From an uncultured Parabacteroides sp. (lineage in GTDB: Bacteria; Bacteroidota; Bacteroidia; Bacteroidales; Tannerellaceae): DNA of 57,147 bases. Below the pieces are notes generated by a model, which ran no database searches, had not been told where the DNA came from, and saw only the letters and a list, made by a program, of their open reading frames with translations. Below are positions 8,151 to 17,083 of this stretch, one piece after another (within the stretch, counting starts at the first letter, position 1; every line of letters starts with the position of its first letter). Location of the stretch: assembly GCA_900541965.1 (NCBI GenBank), contig UQLN01000030.1:1-57147 (forward strand), read 5' to 3'. The translations under genes and the position numbers were made by a program.

Positions 8151-8717
8151 TTAACCACGTATCCAGTTCTCCAAAATAATCTTTCCTTTTGGAGTAAGGA
8201 CCGATTCGGGATGGAACTGTATGCCTTTTACATCATTTTCACGGTGGCGGAGTGCCATGATTTGTCCCTCTTCCGTATCCTCGGCTATAATTTCAAGACA
8301 TTCCGGGAAGTTCTCTTTAGAAACAACCCACGAATGATAACGCCCGGCGCGGAACCCGGGTTCAAGACCGGCAAATAATGAATCGGATGCCTTGAGACGG
8401 ATATCCGAACAGACTCCGTGATGAACTTCCGTCAGGTTGATAAGTCCTGCCCCGAATGCCTGCCCGATAGCCTGTTCACCCAGACAAACGCCTAATATGC
8501 TTTTTGTCGGTGCATAACGTTGTATCAAAGGGAGCAAAATGCCGGCCTCTTCAGGTATGCCGGGACCCGGCGAAAGCAATATCTTATCAAAACGGCCTAC
8601 TTCATCCAATGAAATTTTATCATTACGGTGCACTTCTACATCGGCACCCAGTTCCTTCAGGATATGTAATAAATTGTATGTGAAGGAGTCATAATTATCG
8701 AATAATAATACGTTCAT
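8151..8717 (-). CDS. trpG: anthranilate synthase glutamine amidotransferase subunit
   Basis: A 188-residue class I glutamine amidotransferase that supplies ammonia to TrpE. The triad is C78 in GVCLGEQ and H169/E171 in GIQFHPES, and LLSPGPGIPEEAG forms the oxyanion region. The residue after the nucleophile elbow is Glu (LGEQ) where LGHQ is more common, which seems a lineage variant and not a defect. It is 30 nt downstream of trpE. It could also serve para-aminobenzoate synthesis, but the operon context favours tryptophan. Confidence 0.95.
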   Translation of the reverse strand: MNVLLFDNYDSFTYNLLHILKELGADVEVHRNDKISLDEVGRFDKILLSPGPGIPEEAGILLPLIQRYAPTKSILGVCLGEQAIGQAFGAGLINLTEVHHGVCSDIRLKASDSLFAGLEPGFRAGRYHSWVVSKENFPECLEIIAEDTEEGQIMALRHRENDVKGIQFHPESVLTPKGKIILENWIRG

Positions 8718-8747
8718 ACGTCTTTTCTGTTTTTAGTTGGTCTGCAT

Positions 8748-10151
8748 TTAATTTTTCAGTTTCTCGGCAAGGTCAATCGCTTTCTTCAAAGCACCCAGTT
8801 TGTTGTTTACCTCCTGCAATTCGCGCTCGTCATTGCTTCTCGCCACAATCCCTGCTCCAGCCTGATAATACAAGACATTTCCCCGGCTAACGAATGTACG
8901 GATAGTGATTGCCTGGTTCAAATCTCCGTCGAAACCGATGAAGCCGATACATCCTCCGTATGCGCCACGGTTATGCTTCTCTATCTCTGTAATCAGTTGC
9001 ATGGCACGCACTTTCGGGGCACCGCTCAGGGTTCCTGCCGGAAAGGTATCGATATAAGTCTTTATGGGATTACTCTCAGGATTGATTTCACCACTCACGC
9101 GGGATACGAGGTGGATAACGTGGCTGTAGTATTGTACTTCTTTATAAAAATCGACCTGTACATGGTTGGCGTTACGGCTAAGGTCGTTGCGCGCCAAATC
9201 GACCAACATGACGTGTTCGGCATTCTCTTTCGGGTCGGCAAGCAATGCTTCGGTCCTTTGTTTGTCTAAAGCAACATCTCCGGTACGGAAAGCTGTACCG
9301 GCTATAGGGTCTATGCTTGCATGACTATCGGTAACTTTGCAGTGTGTCTCAGGTGACGAGCCAAAGATACGAAAGCCGCCAAAGTCAAAATAAAACAGAT
9401 AAGGTGACGGATTGATGCTGCGTAAAGCGCGATACACTTTAAAGTCGTCACCCTGGAACGGCTGCTCGAAACGGCGGCTTAATACAATCTGAAATACATC
9501 CCCGCGCATGCAATGGCGGATTCCTTCGCGAACGGAAGCCCTGTATTCTTCATCCGTAACAGGAGAGGTTTCCGGTCCGGATACCTGAAAATTATAGGAT
9601 GCATAATTCCGGTTCTCTATAAGCGACTCCATTTCCTGTAGATTGGAGGATTCGCCGGGTCTCAACAACTCTACCAAGGTCAATTCGTTCTTAAAATGAT
9701 TGAACACAAGGAGATACTTATATAATATGTATAGCATATCAGGTGCATCATTTTCCTCATGGTGCGCTTCCATAACCGGTATATGCTCGAAGTAACGGAC
9801 AGCATCGAAAGCGGTATAACCAAACAAGCCGCACACTTTCTTATCAACCCCTTCAATATTGAAACGTGAAAGGAAAGCATTCATGGCTTCCGCCACATTA
9901 TATTGCTCTGTCAGGGAAGTGACTTCCTTTGCCCCGTCAGGATATTGGGCTGTACATTCGCCATTATTGATACCGATACTTGCCAACGGACAGAGGGCTA
10001 TATAAGAAAGACTGTTTTCATTTCCATGGAAATCGGAGCTTTCCAATAAGGCTGACTCCGAATAAATATCCCGTACCTTCAAATAGATACTTACAGGGGT
10101 ATGAAGGTCGCCAAGTACCTTTTTGCTTATTGTCTTAAATGAATAGTTCAT
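8748..10151 (-). CDS. trpE: anthranilate synthase component I
   Basis: A 467-residue chorismate-using enzyme that makes anthranilate with TrpG. It has the N-terminal tryptophan-feedback motif LLES (SALLESSDFHG), and the C-terminal chorismate-binding block with DPKENAEHVMLVDLARND, PAGTLSGAPKVRAM and GGCIGF. I place the start at the ATG at 10151 (MNYSFKTISKK). An in-frame ATG 28 codons upstream would overlap trpB, and the extra residues look non-conserved. The gap to trpB is then 10 nt. Feedback inhibition by tryptophan is expected from the LLES motif, in addition to attenuation of the operon. Confidence 0.96.
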   Translation of the reverse strand: MNYSFKTISKKVLGDLHTPVSIYLKVRDIYSESALLESSDFHGNENSLSYIALCPLASIGINNGECTAQYPDGAKEVTSLTEQYNVAEAMNAFLSRFNIEGVDKKVCGLFGYTAFDAVRYFEHIPVMEAHHEENDAPDMLYILYKYLLVFNHFKNELTLVELLRPGESSNLQEMESLIENRNYASYNFQVSGPETSPVTDEEYRASVREGIRHCMRGDVFQIVLSRRFEQPFQGDDFKVYRALRSINPSPYLFYFDFGGFRIFGSSPETHCKVTDSHASIDPIAGTAFRTGDVALDKQRTEALLADPKENAEHVMLVDLARNDLSRNANHVQVDFYKEVQYYSHVIHLVSRVSGEINPESNPIKTYIDTFPAGTLSGAPKVRAMQLITEIEKHNRGAYGGCIGFIGFDGDLNQAITIRTFVSRGNVLYYQAGAGIVARSNDERELQEVNNKLGALKKAIDLAEKLKN

Positions 10152-10161
10152 ATCCGGTCTA

Positions 10162-11346
10162 TTATTTGTTTTTGTAATTAATATAAGTATCCATGTCTTT
10201 ATCGCCACGTCCGGAGACGGTAAGTACCACCACATCTTCCGGTTTAAAATTCACTTTCGACAAGGCACCCAAGGCATGCGAACTTTCCAGTGCCGGGATT
10301 ATTCCTTCCAAGCGGGTCAACTCAAAGGCGGCATCCAAAGCTTCGTCGTCATCCACAGCCAGGATCGTGGCACGATGGCTCACCGAAAGATTTGCATGAA
10401 TCGGACCGATTCCCGGATAATCCAAACCAGCCGAAACAGAATAAGGCTCCTCTATTTGTCCATCTTCATCCTGCATAACCAAAGTACGGGAGCCGTGGAT
10501 AATACCTTTCTTGCCTAATTGTATGGTAGCGGCACTCATTCCGGAGTGAATCCCTTTGCCGCCCGCTTCGGCAAGCACGAGTTTTACACGCTCGTCGTCT
10601 ATGTAATGATAAATTGTTCCGGCAGCATTACTGCCTCCGCCTACACAAGCTATCAGATAATCGGGATAATCGCGTCCCTCCTGCTCTTTCAATTGTTTTT
10701 TTATTTCTTCACTGATAACAGATTGCAGACGCGCCACCATATCGGGATAAGGATGAGGACCCACTGTCGAACCAATGATATAGTAGGTATCGGACGGATG
10801 ACAACACCAGTCGCGGATTGCTTCATTCGTAGCATCCTTCAATGTCATATTTCCGGAGGTAACAGGTACGACTGTCGCCCCAAGCATCTCCATTTTCTGG
10901 ACATTGGCATGCTGACGTTCCACATCCGTTTTACCCATGTACACAATACATTCCATATCCATCAGGGCACAAACAGTAGCTGTAGCGACCCCGTGCTGTC
11001 CGGCACCGGTCTCTGCGATAATACGCTTCTTTCCCATACGGCGTGCCAGCAGGATTTGTCCGATTGTGTTATTGATTTTATGGGCACCGGTATGGTTCAG
11101 GTCCTCCCGTTTCAGGTAAATCTTGCAACCATACTTCTCACTCAGTCGTTTAGCGAGGTAGAGAGGTGAAGGGCGACCTACATAGTCACGAAGTAATTGC
11201 TCATACTCTGCCTTAAAACTTTCGCTTTCCAGTACTTCCAGATAAGCTTTCTGCAAATCTTCCACACACTGGTGAAGTATTTCAGGTACATAAGCACCCC
11301 CGAATTCACCATAATAACCGTTTTTGTCTACTAAATACGTTTTCAT
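10162..11346 (-). CDS. trpB: tryptophan synthase beta chain
   Basis: A 394-residue PLP enzyme that joins indole with serine. K90 in LNHTGAHKINN is the Schiff-base lysine, VGGGSNAAG is the phosphate-binding loop and AETGAGQHGVA is the serine carboxylate loop. It is the first structural gene of trpBEGDCFA and lies 106 nt after the leader-peptide stop, directly behind the attenuator terminator. Separation of trpB (first) from trpA (last) is typical of Bacteroidales. Confidence 0.97.
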   Translation of the reverse strand: MKTYLVDKNGYYGEFGGAYVPEILHQCVEDLQKAYLEVLESESFKAEYEQLLRDYVGRPSPLYLAKRLSEKYGCKIYLKREDLNHTGAHKINNTIGQILLARRMGKKRIIAETGAGQHGVATATVCALMDMECIVYMGKTDVERQHANVQKMEMLGATVVPVTSGNMTLKDATNEAIRDWCCHPSDTYYIIGSTVGPHPYPDMVARLQSVISEEIKKQLKEQEGRDYPDYLIACVGGGSNAAGTIYHYIDDERVKLVLAEAGGKGIHSGMSAATIQLGKKGIIHGSRTLVMQDEDGQIEEPYSVSAGLDYPGIGPIHANLSVSHRATILAVDDDEALDAAFELTRLEGIIPALESSHALGALSKVNFKPEDVVVLTVSGRGDKDMDTYINYKNK

Positions 11347-11373
11347 CTTATCTATTCTTGTTTGTTTTTCCGC

Positions 11374-11410
11374 AATAAAAAAAGGCCTGCCGCAAGTGCG
11401 ACAGACCTTT
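11374..11410 (-). terminator. trp attenuator terminator
   Basis: On the minus strand AAAGGTCTGTCGCA (from 11410 down) pairs with TGCGGCAGGCCTTT (to 11383), with two G-U pairs, and is followed by a run of T. It lies between the Trp-Trp leader peptide and trpB, as needed for attenuation. I did not resolve the competing antiterminator helix. Confidence 0.85.
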
Positions 11411-11452
11411 TACTATATTTTCATTTATTATATACACACAGGACTGCTTTCC

Positions 11453-11512
11453 CTACGACCTTTCGAGTTGTAAGAAGCGCCACCAATATGTATTTACTAT
11501 AAATGTTCTCAT
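11453..11512 (-). CDS. trpL: trp operon leader peptide
   Basis: A 19-codon reading frame, MRTFIVNTYWWRFLQLERS, ends about 45 nt before the terminator stem that precedes trpB. Two adjacent Trp codons (TGG TGG, residues 10-11) sit in the middle. Stalling of a ribosome there when charged tRNA-Trp is scarce would be expected to prevent terminator formation and let RNA polymerase enter trpBEGDCFA. The ATG lies about 20 nt downstream of a probable transcription start. There is no Shine-Dalgarno sequence, in keeping with the phylum. Two neighbouring UGG codons by chance in a 19-codon frame at exactly this place is unlikely. Confidence 0.85.
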   Translation of the reverse strand: MRTFIVNTYWWRFLQLERS

Positions 11513-11535
11513 CACTGTTTTTGTTATTACGTCGG

Positions 11536-11566
11536 CAAATATAGATATTCTCTCACTATTTGCAAA
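11536..11566 (-). promoter_or_regulatory. trp operon promoter
   Basis: The minus strand shows TATATTTG at 11543-11536, an exact TAnnTTTG -7 box, and TTTGCA at 11566-11561 as a -33 box, 17 nt apart. Transcription should start close to 11529, shortly before the leader peptide. Confidence 0.7.
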
Positions 11567-11607
11567 TAAAAACGGTATTTTTTTATAAGAATTTTGTATC
11601 CTGCTGA

Positions 11608-12933
11608 TTATTTCCCTACGTTATTGTAAGGTACAGTCCAGCTCTTGTTTAAAAATTCACTCGGACCATAGATATTAAAATCTTTCTTGTACGTGCTTGA
11701 ATTATTAAATGCCTTCAGTCCTAAATCTACAAAACCGGCAACATATGCAGAAGCTTTAAGAGATACACCCAGTTCCCCTTTATCATTATCAGCCGGAGTC
11801 TTAATATATGCGTTTATATTTGCTGTAGCATAGCTATCCAATTCCGTTTCACCTAATACAAATCCGAGCAAATTCAATTTCACACTTGGAACAATACCAA
11901 TTCTGCTCTGAACTTCAAGAGGAGAGCTAACTCCGGATACTTCAAATTTAAATTCAGGTTTTGCTGATGCAACCTTGCTCCAGTTGCCAGTATAATATGC
12001 ACCGGCTTTGAATTCAGTGTTCATACCTAAATCGATATTCAAATCAGCAGAAGCATTTGCTTTCACATAACCGCTGAATTTAACGCTTGGAGTAAACTCA
12101 ACAACCAGAGGAATACCTGCGATTTTATAAACAGCCCAATACTTTTCTGTATTGATGGTCGTTTTAAACTCTTTATTAAAATCGTATTCTTTATCCAGAT
12201 TATATTTAACATTCACTGGAGCATTTGCATTGATATAACCTTGCATAGACACTTCAAACTTTTTAAGTTTAAACCAGCTAATCTGTACATTCAATATAGT
12301 GGTAATCTTAGATTTTACCAAACCGTTAGTTACTGAAATTGCAGACTGTTTGTCTTTACTCAAAGGAACTGATAAGTTAAAAGGATACTCGAATGAATTA
12401 TCCCAAGATGCACGTGTTGCAGGTGTGTTGTTATAGATTACATCTTCACCGTTTTCATTCTGGCCGATAATTCTAACAGGATATACAATACCACCTGTAT
12501 GTGAGGCACTTTTTGTTTCTGAACCGTTTTCTCCCAATTGATTCAAACTCAAATCCACGTCAAGGCTTTCAAATAATGAAGCAATTGACTCTTGTTCAAT
12601 TACTACTACGTAAGAGTTACCTTCTTCTTTGATTGAAAGAATTTTACCGATAACAGCATCTTTAGGTGATGTAAAAGCTGTAATAGTGTTGCCTACCTTA
12701 AAGTTTGCAGCTTGTGCACTGTTTTCAACGATGCTTTTGTTAATAATTAATTGATTTCCGTTTGAAGAAGAAACGGTCAATTTTGAATAATCAGCATGAT
12801 CATCCCCTTGTAAAGAAATGATAGCCTCTGATTTTACTTTTGCCTCAGAGTTGCTGTCTTGGTTTAAATCGTGAGTCTTTTCACATCCGGTTACCAATAA
12901 AATGGTAGCCACTAAAATAATTAACGTTCTCAT
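11608..12933 (-). CDS. large beta-rich lipoprotein of unknown function
   Basis: A 441-residue exported lipoprotein with lipobox LLVTG-C17. After an Asn/Ser/Glu-rich linker the sequence is a series of beta strands with alternating polar and hydrophobic residues and many Lys/Ser/Asn (for example VKFSGYVKANASADLNIDLG). There are no recognisable catalytic motifs. The amphipathic strands could form a barrel or a lipid-binding beta fold. It is single, lying between the trp promoter and ansA, with about 40 nt between its stop and the trp -33 box. I do not recognise a named family. Confidence 0.75.
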   Translation of the reverse strand: MRTLIILVATILLVTGCEKTHDLNQDSNSEAKVKSEAIISLQGDDHADYSKLTVSSSNGNQLIINKSIVENSAQAANFKVGNTITAFTSPKDAVIGKILSIKEEGNSYVVVIEQESIASLFESLDVDLSLNQLGENGSETKSASHTGGIVYPVRIIGQNENGEDVIYNNTPATRASWDNSFEYPFNLSVPLSKDKQSAISVTNGLVKSKITTILNVQISWFKLKKFEVSMQGYINANAPVNVKYNLDKEYDFNKEFKTTINTEKYWAVYKIAGIPLVVEFTPSVKFSGYVKANASADLNIDLGMNTEFKAGAYYTGNWSKVASAKPEFKFEVSGVSSPLEVQSRIGIVPSVKLNLLGFVLGETELDSYATANINAYIKTPADNDKGELGVSLKASAYVAGFVDLGLKAFNNSSTYKKDFNIYGPSEFLNKSWTVPYNNVGK

Positions 12934-13090
12934 TTTCTAAAGTTGTTAGGATTAATAATTATAAAAATTGTCTGCATTTAAAGCAGAACAATGGTTAAAG
13001 TCTTTGTTAAAATTTTATACAACATACCTTACGAATGGTTTTCTTTCGCAAAAGTCCGCAAAAGGTATTTAATACACAAACCGCTTAACA

Positions 13091-13117
13091 TTAAATAACT
13101 ACAACACAGTTATTTAA
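13091..13117 (-). terminator. hairpin downstream of ansA
   Basis: TTAAATAACT (13091-13100) and AGTTATTTAA (13108-13117) pair perfectly over 10 bp with a 7-nt loop, 13 nt after the ansA stop. The following minus-strand sequence lacks a strong T-tract, so termination is only plausible. Confidence 0.4.
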
Positions 13118-13129
13118 CATTCTTCAATC

Positions 13130-14176
13130 CTAATCGTTAACGGTGATTTCTCCTATCAATGAACAGCCCATGTGTTCCTTCACCTGCGTTGAATTCATGC
13201 CACAGCCAAACAGGAACATGAGCTTGGTCAATGCACATTCCGTCGTACTGTCGTATCCGCTTATTACACCGGCATCCAACAACCAACGACCTGTTTCATA
13301 CCGATGCATTTCAACGCTTCCCGCACGGCATTGGGTAACATTCACAATGACAATATCGCGCTCCACCGCATTTTTCAGAATATTAAGGAACCATTCGTCA
13401 CCAGGGGCGTTTCCACTTCCAAAAGTTTCCATGACAACCCCTTTCAAACCGGGAATATTTAAAATGCTTTCCACCACCTGCGGCGGAATGCCCGGGAATA
13501 TCTTTAAAATAGCAATATTACGGTCAAGCAGGTAGTGAGGTTTTAAAGGTTTGCGGGCTACCGGATGGTAAATCTGTGTATTATCATACCGGATTGAAAT
13601 ACCCGCATGAGCCAAAGATGGATAATTATAGGAATGAAACGCATTAAAATTATCCGCACTGGTTTTACAGGTACGGTTTCCTCTTAACAAATCATTTTCA
13701 AAAAAAATACAAACTTCCGGTACTACCGGCATACCATTTTCACGGGCTGCAGCGATCTCTATAGCCGTTATCAAATTCTCCTTGCCATCCGTGCGAAGCA
13801 TACCTATGGGTAATTGGGAACCGGTAAGGATAACAGGCTTATCCAGATTTTCAAGCATAAAACTCAGGGCTGAAGCCGTAAATGCCATCGTATCCGTTCC
13901 ATGCAATACGACAAAGCCATCATAATGATGATAATTATCTGCAATCACCCGGACGATATCCGTCCATGACTCCGGTCCCATCGATGAAGAATCCAGTGGC
14001 GGGTCAAACTGTATGGAATCTATCGTATGTCCCAACTCCTTTAATTCTGGAACATGTTCTTCCAAATGTTGGAAATTAAAAGCTTCCAATGCGCCCGTTT
14101 CCTTGTTTTCTATCATACCGATAGTTCCACCTGTATATATCAACAAAATGGATGCCTTTGTATTAAGATTATTCAT
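13130..14176 (-). CDS. ansA: type I L-asparaginase
   Basis: A 348-residue amidohydrolase that converts asparagine to aspartate and ammonia. The first catalytic Thr is T15 in LIYTGGTIGM and the second site is VLHGTDTMAF (T94-D95). No signal peptide is present, so this is the cytoplasmic type. It starts 30 nt downstream of aspA in the same direction. The pair would convert asparagine through aspartate to fumarate, which feeds the fumarate respiration common in Bacteroidales. Confidence 0.95.
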   Translation of the reverse strand: MNNLNTKASILLIYTGGTIGMIENKETGALEAFNFQHLEEHVPELKELGHTIDSIQFDPPLDSSSMGPESWTDIVRVIADNYHHYDGFVVLHGTDTMAFTASALSFMLENLDKPVILTGSQLPIGMLRTDGKENLITAIEIAAARENGMPVVPEVCIFFENDLLRGNRTCKTSADNFNAFHSYNYPSLAHAGISIRYDNTQIYHPVARKPLKPHYLLDRNIAILKIFPGIPPQVVESILNIPGLKGVVMETFGSGNAPGDEWFLNILKNAVERDIVIVNVTQCRAGSVEMHRYETGRWLLDAGVISGYDSTTECALTKLMFLFGCGMNSTQVKEHMGCSLIGEITVND

Positions 14177-14205
14177 ACTGCCACCTGCGGTTTATAAGAC
14201 GATTG

Positions 14206-15639
14206 TTATCTTCTGGGTTTAATATCCAACTTTACCGGATGAATCATATTTTCCGGGCTTAATATAGTATCCAACTCTTCTTTTGTCAGAATGCCATGGT
14301 CTAATACAAGCTGATATACGCTTTTGCCTGTTTCCAGCGCTTCCTTGGCTATTTTAGTGGAATTCTTATAACCAATTACAGGGTTCAAGGCTGTTACGAC
14401 TCCAATACTATGATGAACTTCCTCAATACAATGGTCCACATTTGCCACAATACCTTCCACACAAAGCGTACGCAAAGTCTCGAAGCCGTTCATCAACAAT
14501 TCTGCCGATTCAAAACAGCACTGGGCCATCACCGGTTCCATCGCATTCAATTCCATTTGGGCAGCTTCGCCGGCCATCGTTACACACAGTTCATTTCCGA
14601 TTACTTTATATGCTATCTGGTTCATGACTTCAGGTATAACCGGATTCACTTTACCCGGCATAATAGAAGAACCGGGTTGCATGGCAGGTAAATTAAACTC
14701 TCCCAACCCGCAACGCGGACCGCTTGCCAACAAACGCAGGTCATTACATATCTTATTCATTTTTACTGATACCCGTTTCATCGCAGAAGCATATCCCACC
14801 AGACAGGAAGTATCGGAAGTGGCTCCAACCAAATCGGCTGCCAATTTAATATCCCAACCGGTTATTTCACGCAATGCACTGATACACTTCTCTGCATATC
14901 CGGGCTCTGCACAAATACCGGTACCGATGGCAGTGGCTCCCATATTGACAGTCAGAAAATCTTCGGCAGCATGGTTCAGGTGAGCTATTTCATCCTGCAA
15001 GATACTGGCAAAACCGTTGAAAGTCTGTCCCAATGTCATTGGTACGGCATCTTCCAGCTGCGTACGTCCCATTTTAATAATATGTGCAAATTCCTTTCCT
15101 TTTTTGCGGAAAGAAGCGATTAGCGCTTCCAGATACGGAAGCAAATGAAGATGGGTGGCATACATTCCCAAATGGATAGCTGTAGGGTAAGCATCATTGG
15201 TCGATTGCGAACAGTTCACATGATCGTTTGGCGAACAATAGATATATTCCCCGCGTTGATGTCCCATAATTTCAAGCGCCCGGTTCGCTATTACTTCATT
15301 GGCATTCATATTGGTAGTAGTACCGGCACCTCCCTGGATCATATCCACAGGGAATTGGTCATGATACTGTCCGTCCAGAATTTCCCGGCAAGCCTGCATG
15401 ATTGCTTTATACTGCCCGGCAGTCAGCAATCCTAAAGAATAATTCGCTTCGGCAGCAGCCATTTTTGTAATGGCAAGGCCGTTAATAAATAATGGATATT
15501 CATTCAGATGGAATTTACTGATAGAGAAGTTTTCTATTCCTCTTAATGTTTGCACACCATATAAAGCCTCTTCTGGTATTTCGCGAGCACCTATCAAATC
15601 ACTTTCGGTACGAGTTTTTCCTGTAATTTTAGATTCCAT
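14206..15639 (-). CDS. aspA: aspartate ammonia-lyase (aspartase)
   Basis: A 477-residue member of the fumarase/aspartase superfamily that deaminates aspartate to fumarate. The flexible catalytic SS loop is at about 318-335 (GSSIMPGKVNPV, S324/S325). The GGAGTTTNMNANEVIAN and SPNDHVNCSQSTNDAYPTA signatures fit aspartase and not fumarase C. It is the first gene of a two-gene unit with ansA. Length is normal. Confidence 0.95.
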   Translation of the reverse strand: MESKITGKTRTESDLIGAREIPEEALYGVQTLRGIENFSISKFHLNEYPLFINGLAITKMAAAEANYSLGLLTAGQYKAIMQACREILDGQYHDQFPVDMIQGGAGTTTNMNANEVIANRALEIMGHQRGEYIYCSPNDHVNCSQSTNDAYPTAIHLGMYATHLHLLPYLEALIASFRKKGKEFAHIIKMGRTQLEDAVPMTLGQTFNGFASILQDEIAHLNHAAEDFLTVNMGATAIGTGICAEPGYAEKCISALREITGWDIKLAADLVGATSDTSCLVGYASAMKRVSVKMNKICNDLRLLASGPRCGLGEFNLPAMQPGSSIMPGKVNPVIPEVMNQIAYKVIGNELCVTMAGEAAQMELNAMEPVMAQCCFESAELLMNGFETLRTLCVEGIVANVDHCIEEVHHSIGVVTALNPVIGYKNSTKIAKEALETGKSVYQLVLDHGILTKEELDTILSPENMIHPVKLDIKPRR

Positions 15640-15956
15640 ATCGTTTCTTGTTTTAAAATGTTTTTATTCTTGTTTTGTGCGAATACATACGAACATATAT
15701 TATATCCGGCAACTTTATCTCTTATTTATGGGCACGAAGATATATACTAACATTTTGAAATCAAAATATATTATCAATTATTTATTTTACCCCAAACAAA
15801 GCCCGATAAATCATATATAAAACATATTTTACTGACATTTTGTTAACAAACACGTTATTCTATAATATCAATCATCCATATCCGTTTCTTCATCATACAT
15901 TTTAGAATCCACACGATTATGCTTATCTTTGCTCTATCAACCAACAAGGCATATAC
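15640..15956. other. divergent promoter region aspA / holB
   Basis: A 317-nt A/T-rich gap between divergent genes. A holB -7 box is visible (listed separately). A weaker minus-strand box TATGTTCG at about 15688-15695 could serve aspA. Nothing else was seen. Confidence 0.5.
15924..15931 (+). promoter_or_regulatory. -7 box of holB
   Basis: TATCTTTG is an exact TAnnTTTG match, 26 nt upstream of the holB ATG, giving a short leader of about 19 nt. Confidence 0.6.
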
Positions 15957-17081
15957 ATGTATTTCAAAGATATCATAGGTCAGGAAGATATAAAAAAAAG
16001 ACTTATACAATCAGCACAAACCGGTATAGTTCCGCACGCCCAGCTTTTCACGGAGCAGGGAGGTGCAGGCGCATTTCCGCTGGCTTTGGCTTACGCCCGC
16101 TATCTGAATTGTACAAACCGTACGGAAACAGACTCATGCGGTCATTGTCCTTCTTGTTTGAAATACGATGAACTGGCACATCCGGACTTGCATTTCGTAT
16201 TCCCGATTGTTGCCAAAAAAGAAAAGAAAAAAGAGGTTTGCGATGATTACCTTACGGAATGGAGAAGTTTTCTGAAAGAACGTCCTTATTTTGATATAGA
16301 CGGATGGCTGGATTATATGGAAGCCGGCAATTCACAAGCATTGATTTATTCGAAAGAGAGCGATGAAATCATCCGTAAACTCAGCCTCAAAATATACGAG
16401 GCTACATACCGCGTTCTATTAATCTGGCTACCGGAGAAGCTTCACCCCACCTGTGCCAACAAATTACTGAAAATAATAGAAGAACCGCCTCAGAATACCG
16501 TCATTTTGATGGTATCCGAAACACCCGACCAAATATTGGGTACAATCTTGTCACGTGCCCAACGCATCAATGTACGGGGAATCCATCCGGAAGCCATTGC
16601 CGCCTCCATGGTTTCGCAATTCGGTTTGGCACCGGAAGATGCCAAACACATTGCTCATCTGGCTAGTGGAAACTACCTGAAGGCTATTGAAGCAATCAGC
16701 TTGGGAGAAGAAAACAAATTCTTCCTTGAACAATTCAAAGGGATGATGCGAAATTCCTGGGCACGTAATGTAAAAGGGATGAAAGGGATGGCAGACCTGC
16801 TTGCCGGTATCGGGCGCGAGCGGCAAAAGAATTTCCTATCCTATTGCCAGCATCTGATACGTGAAAACTTTATGTACCGTTTCCAATCCCCGGAACTGAA
16901 TTACATGAACCTGGACGAAGCGGGGTTCTCCGTAAAATTTGCCCCTTTTATCAATGAGCGGAATGTTTTTGATATTATGGAAGAACTGGCAATAGCAGAA
17001 CAACAGATCGGACAGAATGTAAATGCAAAAATGATTTTCTTTGATTTATCATTACGGCTTACGGTCTTAATCAAACGATAA
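15957..17081 (+). CDS. holB: DNA polymerase III delta-prime subunit
   Basis: A 374-residue clamp-loader subunit. The Zn-binding cysteines are C52, C61, C64 and C67 (spacing C-x8-C-x2-C-x2-C). The P-loop position reads EQGGAGAFPLA and lacks the GK[ST] of ATP-binding subunits, as expected for delta-prime, which does not hydrolyse ATP. The arginine-finger motif is kept as LSRAQRINV, in the SRA form. KLHPTCANKLLKIIEEPP is a clear clamp-loader signature. The stop is only 2 nt from the end of the convergent MATE gene, so 3' ends must overlap in RNA. Confidence 0.93.
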   Translation: MYFKDIIGQEDIKKRLIQSAQTGIVPHAQLFTEQGGAGAFPLALAYARYLNCTNRTETDSCGHCPSCLKYDELAHPDLHFVFPIVAKKEKKKEVCDDYLTEWRSFLKERPYFDIDGWLDYMEAGNSQALIYSKESDEIIRKLSLKIYEATYRVLLIWLPEKLHPTCANKLLKIIEEPPQNTVILMVSETPDQILGTILSRAQRINVRGIHPEAIAASMVSQFGLAPEDAKHIAHLASGNYLKAIEAISLGEENKFFLEQFKGMMRNSWARNVKGMKGMADLLAGIGRERQKNFLSYCQHLIRENFMYRFQSPELNYMNLDEAGFSVKFAPFINERNVFDIMEELAIAEQQIGQNVNAKMIFFDLSLRLTVLIKR

Positions 17082-17083
17082 TA

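Noticed and set aside
10152..10235. N-terminal extension of TrpE.
   Set aside because: The extra 28 residues would be read from the end of trpB, and the family start fits the ATG at 10151.
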